Shown one piece after another: positions 52,989-61,879 of a stretch of 64,000 bases of DNA (the stretch's first letter is position 1; the number at the start of each line of letters is the position of its first letter). The position numbers and the translations under genes were made by a program. The notes under the pieces were generated by a model. It had not been told where the DNA came from. It searched no databases and saw only the letters and a program-made list of their open reading frames with translations. Source of the stretch: UBA7455 sp026713185 (GTDB lineage Bacteria > Pseudomonadota > Gammaproteobacteria > Pseudomonadales > Azotimanducaceae); contig OY762456.1 in NCBI GenBank assembly GCA_963665785.1, forward strand, positions 3,348,001 to 3,412,000, given 5' to 3'.

Positions 52989-53083
52989 CAGTGACTGGAC
53001 CAGAAGCGAAATTGAAAACACACAGGAGAGAAAGACTGGCACCCTATAGACGGCAATACCGGGTATATGACTATCGTTAAAAT

Positions 53084-54283
53084 TCAGATGATATTGTTGT
53101 TGCGCAGCGATTGGATATCTTTTGTGCTGTAACCCAGTTCAGTCAGAATCTCTGTAGTGTGCTCACCTAAATGCGGTGCTGCCTGGTGTACTACCGGCCC
53201 GTCTTCATGACTTTTAAAGGCCGCTTTCACCACAGTTATGGTCTGGTCAACCCCCACGGGTGAAGGCATTGTTTCAAAAATTTCCCTGGTATCGAATTGT
53301 GGGTCGGCAGCGACATCCGGTACTGTACGGACCAGAGCAACAGGGATGCCTGCAGCAGCAAGAAGCTTCTCCCAGTGATGGGCAGAATTGGCGGCAAGTA
53401 CATTCCTGATCAAATCATAAACCAGATCCGGATTTTTGATACGCGATTCGGTGGTTGAAAATTCCGGTTGCTCAAGCGCTTCCGGTATCTCCAGCACTTC
53501 GAACAGTTTAACGACTTGTGCCTCCTGTAGTGCGGTAATTTGCAGATAACCATCTTTGGTCGGGAAGACATTCGCCGTGGGAATCCCGGTTTGCGAATTG
53601 TTGCCAATCAATCCATCCAGAGTACCCTGAACAAGGTAGTTATTGAATTGTGTCGCCTGAAGCAGTACCGCGGTATCCATCATGGCAACATCTATATATT
53701 GGCCTTGTCCGGTAGTTGCGCGGCGATGTAGTGATGCGGCGATGGCAAATGCAGAATAGATACCGGTCGACATATCGACCTGCATGAATCCTGTTCTGGT
53801 AGGTCCGGTTTCCGGATGTCCGGTTTGTGACATCATGCCTGAAGCCGCCTGAATGGCGCCATCGTATGCAGCATTTGATGCCAATGGTCCATCCTGGCCG
53901 TAGCCACTCACCGAACAGTAGATGATGTCCGGTTTAATCGCTTTGACAGTCTCATAACCCAGACCCAGGCGTTCCATGGCGCCGGCTTTAAAGTTTTCTA
54001 CCAGTACATCAGTTTCGGTCAGTAATAAATTGATGATGTCTTTCGAGGCTGGCTCGCGTAAGTTGAGCGTGAGACTTCTTTTATTGACATTCATTCCCAG
54101 GAAAGAGGGAGACATGTTGGCATCGGGACCGTTGTTCATTAATCGTCGCATCTGATCACCCACATCAGGCTGCTCGATTTTAATGACTTCAGCACCAAGC
54201 AGAGCCAGTTGCATAACGGCAACAGGTCCTGCAAGTACCTGCGAAAAGTCGAGTATTTTTATGCCGGTAAAAGCCTGGGTCAT
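53084..54283 (-). CDS. CaiB/BaiF family CoA-transferase (class III)
   Basis: A 399-residue class III CoA-transferase. N-terminal GIKILDFSQVLAGPVAVMQL and GAEVIKIEQPDVGDQMRR are diagnostic. The catalytic Asp lies in GQYIDVAMMDTAVLLQ. VLVENFKAGAMERLGLGYE is typical too. These enzymes move CoA between carboxylic acids, activating substrates for acyl-CoA dehydrogenase-type degradation. It is the last metabolic gene before the AT-rich accessory region; the two acyl-CoA dehydrogenases about 5 kb away might share a pathway, but no operon links them. Confidence 0.9.
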   Translation of the reverse strand: MTQAFTGIKILDFSQVLAGPVAVMQLALLGAEVIKIEQPDVGDQMRRLMNNGPDANMSPSFLGMNVNKRSLTLNLREPASKDIINLLLTETDVLVENFKAGAMERLGLGYETVKAIKPDIIYCSVSGYGQDGPLASNAAYDGAIQAASGMMSQTGHPETGPTRTGFMQVDMSTGIYSAFAIAASLHRRATTGQGQYIDVAMMDTAVLLQATQFNNYLVQGTLDGLIGNNSQTGIPTANVFPTKDGYLQITALQEAQVVKLFEVLEIPEALEQPEFSTTESRIKNPDLVYDLIRNVLAANSAHHWEKLLAAAGIPVALVRTVPDVAADPQFDTREIFETMPSPVGVDQTITVVKAAFKSHEDGPVVHQAAPHLGEHTTEILTELGYSTKDIQSLRNNNII

Positions 54284-54689
54284 AGATTATTCCGGTTTTT
54301 CTATAGTATATAATGGGATTTAAGATTCAAATATACTTAAATATTCACTTTATACGGGTTTAATACTTCATTTATGGATTATTTATGATATAAATATGGG
54401 TTTAATACAATAAATTTAATAATTAAGCTAAATATTGATATATAGATTAATAAAATACTAAATATGGCGTAATAAAATTTATTTTATCGATATTATGCTT
54501 ATATTTTACCTTATTCTCCCATTTTAAAGCCTTTTAATGCCTTTTATTGTGGTGACATGTTGTTTTGCTAATATTCAAGCCACTTTTTTCTCATCGAACT
54601 ACCAGTCGTCCGGGAAAGGTGCACTATACATTTCATACGGCAGATCAGGCCAGTTCGTTGAAGAACTCACGTCGGACAACCAATATATC
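54284..54689. other. Strongly AT-rich region without a confident gene
   Basis: From about 54300 to 54540 the sequence is extremely A+T-rich, with repeated GGGTTTAATAC (54356, 54398) and TAAATAT words. No credible coding sequence was found. A short frame at 54537-54725 (62 codons) has an odd composition and no family match, so it was not called. The composition suggests a foreign or regulatory (H-NS-like silenced) segment ahead of the DUF4143 gene. Confidence 0.6.
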
Positions 54690-54724
54690 TATGCAAATTT
54701 AACATGTTGTGTTAAATTTGCATA
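54690..54724. promoter_or_regulatory. Perfect 15-bp inverted repeat at DUF4143 start
   Basis: TATGCAAATTTAACA (54690-54704) and TGTTAAATTTGCATA (54710-54724) form a perfect palindrome with a five-base centre, ending one base before the ATG at 54726. It would hide or overlap the ribosome site. It is best viewed as an operator or RNA structure for autoregulation, or a scar of an element end. Confidence 0.8.
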
Positions 54725-54725
54725 G

Positions 54726-55898
54726 ATGATTGAAAGATACACAGAACAACAGGTCATCGAGGCTCTTGATCGGCAGGCAGCAGTCGCCATCATCGGCCCT
54801 CGCCAGGTCGGTAAAACCACGCTGGCTCTCAAGATAGCGGATGCAAGACCCGCTTTATATCTGGATCTTGAATCTCCCGCAGATAGTGCGAAGTTGCAGG
54901 AACCGGAACTTTTCTTTCAACAAAACCACGATAAGTTGATTATCCTGGATGAGATCCACCGTGCTCCGGACCTCTTCCAGGTTCTGCGGGGAGTCATTGA
55001 TCAATCAAGGCGGGATGGTCGAAGGAATGGTCTGTTTCTGATACTCGGTTCCGCCTCTGTTGACATGTTACGTCAATCCGGTGAAACACTCGCCGGGCGT
55101 ATTGCCTACGTGAACATGACGCCTGTTTCACCACTTGAGATTCCGGGCAATCACTCAGATCAGGATCGACTCTGGTTACGGGGCGGGTTCCCGGATAGCT
55201 ATCTCGCGGACTCAGACCATCAAAGTATTTCTTTGCGCGGGGATTTTATTCGCACTTATCTGGAGAGGGACGTACCGCAATTTGGCCCAAGGATACCAGC
55301 GGAAACACTACGGCGCCTTTGGACCATGCTGGCGCACAATCAGGGGCAGTTATTCAACAGTTCACGACTGGCTTCGAGCCTGGAAATCTCCTCCCCTACC
55401 GTAGGTCGTTATGTCGACCTGCTGGTGGATCTTCTATTAGTCCGGCGACTGGAGCCCGTACACAGTAACCTCGGCAAGAGAATCGTCAAATCACCCAAGG
55501 TGTACGTACGCGACTCCGGGCTGGTTCACGCCTTGCTTGGTCTTGAATCATTGAATGACCTCCAGGGTCACCCTGTCGTAGGACCCAGTTGGGAGGGATT
55601 CGTGATTGAGGCACTGGTTAGCGCAGCACCAACACAGACCATTGCGAGTTTCTATCGGACCACCGGCGGCGCCGAAGTCGACCTGGTGTTGGACCTCGGC
55701 GGCACGCGAGGACGCTACGCGATTGAGGTCAAACGTGGCCTTAGCCCAAAAGTGTCCAGGGGACTCCTGACTGCCCAAGAGGATATCGCTCCTGATCAAA
55801 CATTTGTCGTTTACTCGGGAGAGGAGAGCTACCAGTTGACAGAGAACATCGTGGCGATAGGTCTGGCTGAGATCGTTGAGCAGATCGCAGCGCTGTGA
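54726..55898 (+). CDS. AAA ATPase with C-terminal DUF4143 domain (second copy)
   Basis: A 390-residue COG1373-type protein. Walker A is IIGPRQVGKTTLALK, Walker B LIILDEIHRAPDLFQVLR, and sensor segment FLILGSASVDMLRQSGETL. The DUF4143 half contains LRLWTMLAHNQGQLFNSSRL-like helix-turn-helix sequence, KVYVRDSGLVHALLGLESL, and ends with the nuclease-like GGAEVDLVLDLGG..YAIEVKRG (D then EVK). It is closely related to the third copy at 62057 (RDVPQFG/RDLPQWG, WEGFVIE, YVRDSGL). The ATG lies directly after the 15-bp palindrome, with no recognisable ribosome site. Function is not established. Confidence 0.87.
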   Translation: MIERYTEQQVIEALDRQAAVAIIGPRQVGKTTLALKIADARPALYLDLESPADSAKLQEPELFFQQNHDKLIILDEIHRAPDLFQVLRGVIDQSRRDGRRNGLFLILGSASVDMLRQSGETLAGRIAYVNMTPVSPLEIPGNHSDQDRLWLRGGFPDSYLADSDHQSISLRGDFIRTYLERDVPQFGPRIPAETLRRLWTMLAHNQGQLFNSSRLASSLEISSPTVGRYVDLLVDLLLVRRLEPVHSNLGKRIVKSPKVYVRDSGLVHALLGLESLNDLQGHPVVGPSWEGFVIEALVSAAPTQTIASFYRTTGGAEVDLVLDLGGTRGRYAIEVKRGLSPKVSRGLLTAQEDIAPDQTFVVYSGEESYQLTENIVAIGLAEIVEQIAAL

Positions 55899-56031
55899 GC
55901 CAGCAATCTGCAACGCTGATAAACGGGCGCCGGGTACATCCATATAACCCCTGGATTCAAAATCTTTGGGCTACCCTCTCAGATGCCACTTGCCGATGGT
56001 CGCGTCGGCGAGGCTTCAGGGTTCGATGAGT

Positions 56032-57873
56032 TCATTCGGGGGTGTACCAGATAGGTGAGGTGTAGGCGCGTTCAACAGTCGACGTGGGAATGTCATCCCG
56101 ATTCTCAATCCCGAGGCTTTTCCGATCAGTCCAGCGCGGAGTCGGGATTTCCAGAACCCTCACGTAATAGAAAGCAGCCTGGCGTCGATCAAAATCCGGA
56201 TCATGCCACACAACTGCCAGTTCGGGGTCACCAATGCTGTTTAAATGGGTACTTTCACTGACGTTGACGGTATTGCCGACTGGTTTTACTTTCCCTCCGG
56301 CGTCAACCACACGATCATTCGCGAGAGCCACGTCATAAACCTTCTCCCGCAATTCACCACTATGCTCTCGCCATCCCTTGATGACCTGAAGCCGGTCAAG
56401 ATTCGCACCACGTGGGTCACGAACCGCCAAAATGAGAAACCCCGGTGATCGTCCAGCCGGAGCCCCGGTGAGATCGCCGCCCATGGGGACACCCTTGGCA
56501 TAGCCCAGGCGATCCAGGTCCGGGCGCAGAGCATCGTCGTCCTCATAATCCCAGCCCCCGAAAAACCGCACCGTGATGCGGGGACCGGTAGTGGCGTAGG
56601 TCTCCCGCCGCTTCATTGCAACGAACAGTTCTTCGCGCGTATTTCCCGTCGCCCAGACAGCCGCCAGGCCACCAGCGGCCTGGGTCCAGCGTAACAGGCC
56701 GACGGCTGGTTTTTTTGCCGGGATGGTGGCTGCTTTCGATTCTGCCAGCGGCCTGTCGTTGATTGGAGTCTCAATAATGTTGTTGCTGGCGACATAACTC
56801 TTCCCTTCGATGGTGGTCAGTCCGGTGTGCGAATCGGTGCTGCCAATGACGCCAAACTTGAACGGATTGACGCCAAGTTCCGCCCGTCGGTCCAGTCCGA
56901 ATTTGAGTGCAGAACGAACATATTCGTAGGGTAGCAACGCAGCATTCTTTGCCGGACCGGTGCCGCCTTTTTTGCTCATATTGCCCTTGTCGAAAACACG
57001 ATAGTCGGCGAATTCATCCGCTGGTGAGAGCAGCGGATGGGTTTCGCTGTCACTTTTCAGCTGTGTGATTTCAACCAGGGGTTCCCAGCGGCTGCGAGTT
57101 TGGGCGTAACCGAGCGACAGAGGTTCACCGTTCATAGTTGTCAGCGCAAACATCAAACCGTCGGAAATATTACTGTTATGGGGTATCGCCAGCACCTCGC
57201 CACCGGTCGTCGTTTCATAGTCGGCCATGAACCGCCACAAGTCTTCCGGGTCAATACTGTCCATGGCTGAAAAAGGTAATACTCTGGAAGCGAGGTCCGC
57301 ACCATCCTTAAAAATCACCACACGATGCAGGTTATTAAATCCAGGCATTGAGGTGTATTCATACCCGATAAAGGCTGTAAACAGTCCTGGCTGGTTTGCC
57401 CGCTCCGCTGCCTCGTTGTTGCGATGCCATACTGCAAGTGGAAAATCCTCAAGGTCCGGGTCGGCGACATCGACAAAAGAAGTTTCCTTCGCAACACTGG
57501 TAATCTCGCCGCTATCGAACAGCTGTTGCCAGCGCCGTCCGGTCTCAGATGTCTGCAGCAACGGATCAGATGCCCGCAGCCCATTCCATAAGCCCTGGAA
57601 TTCCGCGTGATCCGCCACCACCAGAAAATCCAGCGGCTCAATCATCCTGACCAGGGCGCCATGATTGGATTCGACGACTTCGCCCTTTGCATATTGATAT
57701 GCCTCGGCAGGTCCAACCATGAATCGGTTGCGTCCCGCATCGTGCGAATTCGACGTATGAACGTGTGTGTCACCCCAGTATAGATTCGTCGACTCCGCTC
57801 CCGCCTGAACGCAGTATGCCATTGCGACCCCGAGAGCAACCCTTGCAATATTCTTGAACATGCTACCAGCCAT
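56032..57873 (-). CDS. DUF3604 protein, secreted PHP-like (first)
   Basis: A 613-residue protein with a signal peptide (RVALGVAMAYCVQAGAE). The domain starts NLYWGDTHVHTSNSHDAGRN, an H-x-H metal motif like PHP phosphoesterases; DFLVVADHAEFQGLWNG and GVIGSTDSHTGLT add further His/Asp ligands. DUF3604 has no settled role, though hydrolysis in the periplasm is likely. It is a paralogue of the next gene to the right (about 67 bp apart, same strand), with the same block order, so the two arose by duplication. They follow a vapBC-type module on the same strand. Confidence 0.85.
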   Translation of the reverse strand: MAGSMFKNIARVALGVAMAYCVQAGAESTNLYWGDTHVHTSNSHDAGRNRFMVGPAEAYQYAKGEVVESNHGALVRMIEPLDFLVVADHAEFQGLWNGLRASDPLLQTSETGRRWQQLFDSGEITSVAKETSFVDVADPDLEDFPLAVWHRNNEAAERANQPGLFTAFIGYEYTSMPGFNNLHRVVIFKDGADLASRVLPFSAMDSIDPEDLWRFMADYETTTGGEVLAIPHNSNISDGLMFALTTMNGEPLSLGYAQTRSRWEPLVEITQLKSDSETHPLLSPADEFADYRVFDKGNMSKKGGTGPAKNAALLPYEYVRSALKFGLDRRAELGVNPFKFGVIGSTDSHTGLTTIEGKSYVASNNIIETPINDRPLAESKAATIPAKKPAVGLLRWTQAAGGLAAVWATGNTREELFVAMKRRETYATTGPRITVRFFGGWDYEDDDALRPDLDRLGYAKGVPMGGDLTGAPAGRSPGFLILAVRDPRGANLDRLQVIKGWREHSGELREKVYDVALANDRVVDAGGKVKPVGNTVNVSESTHLNSIGDPELAVVWHDPDFDRRQAAFYYVRVLEIPTPRWTDRKSLGIENRDDIPTSTVERAYTSPIWYTPE

Positions 57874-57940
57874 ACGCGCTATCGAAACCAGACGTGAGGG
57901 GTACAGCTACACCTTACACAGCGAAGAAGTCCCGGGACAT

Positions 57941-59926
57941 TCATGGACTGTACCAGATAGGTGAACTGTAAGCGCGCTCCCGGGTCACCAGCGCGGTAGC
58001 TTCCGGTAAGTCACGCAACCCGTAATACTTTGCATCGAAAGCTGGCCAGCGAGGTGTCGGAATCTCCAATACGCGGACGTAGTAGAACGCGAGCTGCTCC
58101 GGATCGAAGTCCGGGTCCCGCCACATGACAGACAGCTCGGGATCACCGATGGTGTTGGTATAGGTGGTACCTGCCACGTCAACGGTGCTGCCTGCAGGAT
58201 CAACCCTGCCGTCTCCGCCCACTATCCGACCATCTGACACCGCGACGTTGTAGATCTTCTCCTTCGCGCTGCCATCGGAATCCAACCAGCCCTTGATAAC
58301 CTGAATTCGATCGAGGTTGGCCCCCTCCGGGTCCCGGGTCGCTTTAATCAGAAAATGCGGTGCCCTGCCCGCGGGCCCACGCGTCAGATCGCCGCCCATG
58401 GGGACGCCACCGGTATATCCTATACGTGCCAGATTGGGGTGATCCGCATCCTCTCGAGAGTAATCCCAGCCGCCAAAGAAGCGCAGCGTAATGCGAGGGC
58501 CGGTGGACGCATAAACCTCCCGGCGCCGCATGGCATCGAACAGCGCCGGACGGGTATTTGCCGTTGACCATACCGCGGCGTACCCGGATGCGGTCAGGAA
58601 CCAGGCATTGGCAACGCGGTGCCGGCTCGGTTCAGCGAGTGGGACTTTGCCCCAGAAGTTATCTTCGTCAGCCGTCGCCAGCGATGTATGGGAATCCGTG
58701 CTGCCGATCATACCGAACTTGAACGGGTTCTCCCCGAGTTTCGCCTGCTGCGCAAGGCCAATTTTCAGAGCCGAACGGGCGTACTCGGATTCGAGCCGCT
58801 GTGGCCAGTTACCGGCCTGAAAACCATTCCAGGTTTCGTAGTCAGCGAACTCATCGGTCGGTGATAACAGCGGGTGCGTTTCCCCGTCTCCCTTGATCTG
58901 CGTGACCTCATAGAGTGGCTCCCAACGGGTGCGTTGCACCGCATAGTCCCTCGAAACAGGTGCGCCTTCCTGATCGACAACGGAGAACATGGCGCCCGTG
59001 CTCAAGTTACCGTTATGTGCAATAGCCAGCGCCCTGCCTCCGGTTTGCGCTTCATAAGCGGCGAGGAACTGCCAGAGATCCTCGACACTCTTGCTGTCCC
59101 AGGCACGGAGCGGCAGCACCTGGTTCACCTTGTCCGCATCGTCTGCAAAAATCACGTTCCGATGCAGGCTCGAACCACGCTGACCGAAAGTCCATTCATA
59201 GCCGATCAAGGCAGTGAACCGTCCAGGCTGATTGTGTCGCTCGGCATTGGCGGTTACATGCTCCCACACAGTCCGGCGCGCTCCAGGGATGTCGGCGATG
59301 CCCTGAATAGCTTTCCGTGAGTTCTGTGAGTGGCTGGCCAGGTGATCCAGTAACTCTGCTGACATTTCAGCCGGGCTGATAACAGAACCCGTGTCCACCA
59401 AAGCCTTCGATTTTTCGCCAGCTGCCAGATAAGTATCCGCCTTACGGCTGAGCAACGCATACTTCGAATTGAATAACCGCGCAAATACGTCTGCAGCGTT
59501 GCCTTCCAGGATGTCCTTGGCAGGAGATGGGTTATCTTCCAGAAATCTGGCCACGCGTTTGCCAGCATCAGTCGCCAACAGCGCAGGATTGCCCGCAGCG
59601 ATCAGTGGCAGATAGCCCATGTTCCCGGCATGATCGGATATCACCAGAAAATCCAGGGGACGTGACAGTTGCACCTCCTGGCCGTTGTGGGCAACCACTG
59701 TTTCGCCCTTCGCAAAACGATACGCATCATCCGGGCTGATGCGGCCCCATGACGACCAGGCATCCCAGGAATAACTGGTATGCACGTGAGTATCACCCCA
59801 ATAAACCTTCTCAGGGAAAGAATCATTGACCGGGGGTGAGTAAGCCTTCCCAGCCTGCACAGGCAACGCTGAGAACAAAAACAGAGCTGGACAGAGCAAA
59901 AGAAAGACAGGAATCGGGCGATTCAT
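57941..59926 (-). CDS. DUF3604 protein, secreted PHP-like (second)
   Basis: A 661-residue protein from ATG 59926 (MNRPIPVFLLLCPALFLFSA, signal peptide to VQAGKA), which overlaps the vapC stop by four bases. Metal-type motifs: VYWGDTHVHTSYSWDAWSSW, DFLVISDHAGNMGYLPL and MIGSTDSHTSLATADEDNF. It is longer than its paralogue mainly by an insertion around residues 140-230 (KALVDTGSVISPAEM). The C-terminal domains match (PRWPAFDAKYYGLRD vs PRWTDRKSLGIENRD). A surface or periplasmic metallohydrolase is inferred; substrate unknown. Coupling to vapC probably reflects insertion of a toxin module upstream, not function. Confidence 0.85.
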   Translation of the reverse strand: MNRPIPVFLLLCPALFLFSALPVQAGKAYSPPVNDSFPEKVYWGDTHVHTSYSWDAWSSWGRISPDDAYRFAKGETVVAHNGQEVQLSRPLDFLVISDHAGNMGYLPLIAAGNPALLATDAGKRVARFLEDNPSPAKDILEGNAADVFARLFNSKYALLSRKADTYLAAGEKSKALVDTGSVISPAEMSAELLDHLASHSQNSRKAIQGIADIPGARRTVWEHVTANAERHNQPGRFTALIGYEWTFGQRGSSLHRNVIFADDADKVNQVLPLRAWDSKSVEDLWQFLAAYEAQTGGRALAIAHNGNLSTGAMFSVVDQEGAPVSRDYAVQRTRWEPLYEVTQIKGDGETHPLLSPTDEFADYETWNGFQAGNWPQRLESEYARSALKIGLAQQAKLGENPFKFGMIGSTDSHTSLATADEDNFWGKVPLAEPSRHRVANAWFLTASGYAAVWSTANTRPALFDAMRRREVYASTGPRITLRFFGGWDYSREDADHPNLARIGYTGGVPMGGDLTRGPAGRAPHFLIKATRDPEGANLDRIQVIKGWLDSDGSAKEKIYNVAVSDGRIVGGDGRVDPAGSTVDVAGTTYTNTIGDPELSVMWRDPDFDPEQLAFYYVRVLEIPTPRWPAFDAKYYGLRDLPEATALVTRERAYSSPIWYSP

Positions 59927-60333
59927 GGATTGACTACCGACGGTGGCAGCACGAATTCGCAATTCGGACCGTTTGCGCGGCTTAGCTTACCGTCCAGAGT
60001 GGCAAGCGGACAGTCAAGGGCCTCGGCAACGGCCACATACCATGCGTCATGGCTCGTCAGATTGCTTCGCAGATCCCAGATGCGCTGTGCGAAAGGGTTG
60101 AACTCAAACAGGTCAAAGTCCAGCTGTAGCAGATCGCGATGGGCGCTGGTCGCTTCCAGCGTCGATATATCACGAGTGTGTTCCAGGCGTCGTAATATAT
60201 TGGTGGTCTCGACCAGCATCAGTTCCGGCGCAGCGACACCTTCGTCCGCGATAATCGATTCGGCCCACCGTCCTTCCTGCCCGGAATCTACCAATGCGGC
60301 AACCACTGCCGAAGCGTCCACAACAACCATCAC
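59923..60333 (-). CDS. vapC: VapC-type PIN-domain toxin
   Basis: A 136-residue PIN ribonuclease. The acidic quartet is visible: Asp6 in VVVDASAVVAAL, Glu in LMLVETTNILRR, Asp in TSHDAWYVAVAEAL, and the later LATLDGKLSR. VapC toxins cleave tRNA or rRNA and are held by VapB. The gene overlaps its antitoxin by four bases upstream and the DUF3604 gene by four bases downstream (ATGA). All catalytic residues appear present, so the toxin is probably functional. Confidence 0.88.
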   Translation of the reverse strand: MMVVVDASAVVAALVDSGQEGRWAESIIADEGVAAPELMLVETTNILRRLEHTRDISTLEATSAHRDLLQLDFDLFEFNPFAQRIWDLRSNLTSHDAWYVAVAEALDCPLATLDGKLSRANGPNCEFVLPPSVVNP

Positions 60334-60566
60334 TTACGATCCGCTGCAACTGCCCGGAGTATTTTTGAAGGTGTTACCCGGGTCCCGGCAGCATCTTTAC
60401 GCTCACGAACTTTCTGAAACCATGCTTCCAGCGTTGGTCGAGAAGCTATACGTTCCAATTCACAACGAAGATACTCCTGCATTGATTGGCGCTGTAACGC
60501 CGCGCGCGAGGCTAATTCGTCTCGAACGGTCTCCGGGACATCGCGTATGGTAATTTGAACAGACAT
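60330..60566 (-). CDS. vapB: FitA/VapB-type ribbon-helix-helix antitoxin
   Basis: A 78-residue protein with an N-terminal ribbon-helix-helix (SVQITIRDVPETVRDELASR, ALQRQSMQEYLRCELERIAS) as in FitA/VapB antitoxins and a C-terminal tail that would wrap the PIN toxin. It overlaps vapC by four bases and is expected to autorepress. A copy of TGCATGCATAATG with inverted character (ACATGCATGCAT) lies just upstream of its ATG and may be part of its operator, though this is a guess. Confidence 0.84.
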   Translation of the reverse strand: MSVQITIRDVPETVRDELASRAALQRQSMQEYLRCELERIASRPTLEAWFQKVRERKDAAGTRVTPSKILRAVAADRK

Positions 60567-60617
60567 GCATGCATAATGACATCATTGAACGCATTATGCA
60601 ATTTTATAAAAAAAAGC

Positions 60618-60912
60618 TCATTGCTCGATCAGTTTGACCACCTCATCGCACATCCGACTCAACTCATCGACACGAGCCTGGTCGACAAATCTTTTGATGA
60701 TGCCATAACCCTGTTCACAGATCTGGTCTTCGACAGGCACATCCATTTTTCTATCTCGTGTTTTCGAGCGGATTGGAATTCAGGATTGCGCAACCAGTCT
60801 TTCGGGAAGCGCTCGGTGATCTCTCGCATCGCCGCGACACTGAGCGGATACTGCCCCTTGTCACCGGTGCCAGCCCGCCAATGCGCCAGACATTGAAACC
60901 AACCTGCATCAG
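60618..60912 (-). pseudogene. Gene debris, probably one frameshifted gene
   Basis: After the XRE antitoxin stop, one minus frame reads GWFQCLAHWRAGTGDKGQYP, LSVAAMREITERFPKDWLRN and PEFQSARKHEIEKW without a normal start. From 60746 a second frame, beginning with ATG in the same place, reads MDVPVEDQICEQGYGIIKRF then VDQARVDELSRMCDEVVKL, to TGA at 60618. Both look coding, and a single base shift at about 60745 would join them into one ~100-residue chain. I do not recognise the family. Confidence 0.45.
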
Positions 60913-61364
60913 GCCACGAGACGATAGTTTTCAGGGTCGGTTGCGTCTATACGGATCGATTTTTTATTGTCGAGGGTCAATCGACACCAGCCGCTGACTT
61001 CTTCCGGGTCAATTCTGTCCAGGTCCAATTTGCTCGATGCCAGTATCCGGATATACGCCTCGGTAGCGCCGTCCAAAGTGTTCTCTCCACGCTCCCAGCG
61101 CGAGACGGTCAGGCGTTCGCGATGAACCAATTCGGCCAGCTGCGTTTGCGTCAATCCCATTTCAGTACGCAGATACCGCAATTCCGGCCCGGTCAGCGTA
61201 CCTTCTGAAGTCACAATCTCCGTTGAGATCAATTTGTGCAGGATTCCTATATTCGGGATCCTGACGATCTCCTCACCTGCGTCGTCTTCCAGGCACAGGT
61301 ACTCGATCCACACATCGGGCAACCCGCATTCCGTGTAGCGATATCGTGTTATCTCAGGGGTCAT
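60909..61364 (-). CDS. XRE-family antitoxin of a DUF4258 toxin-antitoxin pair
   Basis: A 151-residue protein with a zinc-free N-terminal domain (YRYTECGLPDVWIEYLCLED) and a C-terminal helix-turn-helix: GPELRYLRTEMGLTQTQLAE, LVHRERLTVSRWERGE. It begins immediately after the DUF4258 gene stop, so the pair is an operon. It is like antitoxins that pair with HigB/DUF4258 toxins, with autorepression via the XRE domain. Its ATG shares no bases with the stop (TTTTAA then ATG). Confidence 0.82.
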   Translation of the reverse strand: MTPEITRYRYTECGLPDVWIEYLCLEDDAGEEIVRIPNIGILHKLISTEIVTSEGTLTGPELRYLRTEMGLTQTQLAELVHRERLTVSRWERGENTLDGATEAYIRILASSKLDLDRIDPEEVSGWCRLTLDNKKSIRIDATDPENYRLVA

Positions 61365-61598
61365 TTAAAAATCCTTCCACATGGCTGTAACGATCTTGAT
61401 AGCTGGCTTTTCAGGATCAGGGATTACCACCAGGCATATTTCTCTGTTGCCTGAGTTGGGCGATTTACTACATATCTTGTACTTACAATGGCCCACCCGG
61501 GTTGATTCTTCCGGTTCTTCGTTAATGTAGCCACGAGCAAGTACATGGAGGATGTCGGAAACAATGATGTCTCTTTCTTCCGATCCATCATGTATCAC
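61365..61598 (-). CDS. DUF4258 toxin-like protein
   Basis: A 77-residue protein starting at GTG 61598. The DUF4258 core includes EERDIIVSDILHVLARGYIN, HCKYKICSKSPNSGNREICL and IPDPEKPAIKIVTAMWKD, which resemble mRNA-interferase-like DUF4258/BrnT-type proteins. The N-terminus is shorter than usual and the normally conserved His-Ala-ERM segment is eroded (IHDGSEERD); the frame is open upstream as far as an IS-like repeat (61653), so the true 5' end may have been replaced by the insertion. Whether it is still active is uncertain. It is paired with an XRE antitoxin. Confidence 0.72.
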   Translation of the reverse strand: MIHDGSEERDIIVSDILHVLARGYINEEPEESTRVGHCKYKICSKSPNSGNREICLVVIPDPEKPAIKIVTAMWKDF

Positions 61599-61652
61599 AA
61601 TGATACATCTCCCAGGTAAGTAATTACAAGCTGCACGCTGTCGCGTGTAGAG

Positions 61653-61700
61653 AACAATTAATCTGTCCGCTTTTATAACAAGTTATCTGTCCGGTTTTAC
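61653..61700 (-). repeat. Dispersed IS-end-like repeat, copy 2
   Basis: On the minus strand, AAAACCGGACAG then AGCGGACAGATTAATTGTT; the same words occur at 29397. It flanks a transposase remnant, so it is likely the outer end of the element. Confidence 0.65.
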
Positions 61701-61701
61701 T

Positions 61702-61879
61702 ATGGGGTATTTCAATCGATTTGGAGTACCTGAAGCAAGCGACCGCTTGCGCAGTCTTGTAGATGAGACCGGCAAAATGGATACAGGAGACGAGACTAAT
61801 GCGCTTTGAAGAGGTCTACGAGAGTTGGACAAAGAAGCGGAGTAGTGGCGTTTATCGAATCGTCCAAAGTGAACATTAA
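61702..61879 (+). mobile_element. Remnant of an ISNCY (IS1202-like) transposase
   Basis: The ATG at 61799 begins MRFEEVYESWTKKR, matching the opening MRFEE.Y..W...R of the helix-turn-helix N-terminus of ISNCY-type transposases. It then becomes unrelated and stops at 61877-61879. A preceding short frame (61702-61809, MGYFNRFGVPEASD) has no clear match. The outer GGACAG/TTAATTGTT words lie just before. This is a truncated insertion sequence end, not a functional element. Confidence 0.5.

Noticed and set aside
54537..54725. 62-codon frame in the AT-rich gap
   Set aside because: No ribosome site, odd composition and no recognised family; it ends inside the palindrome.
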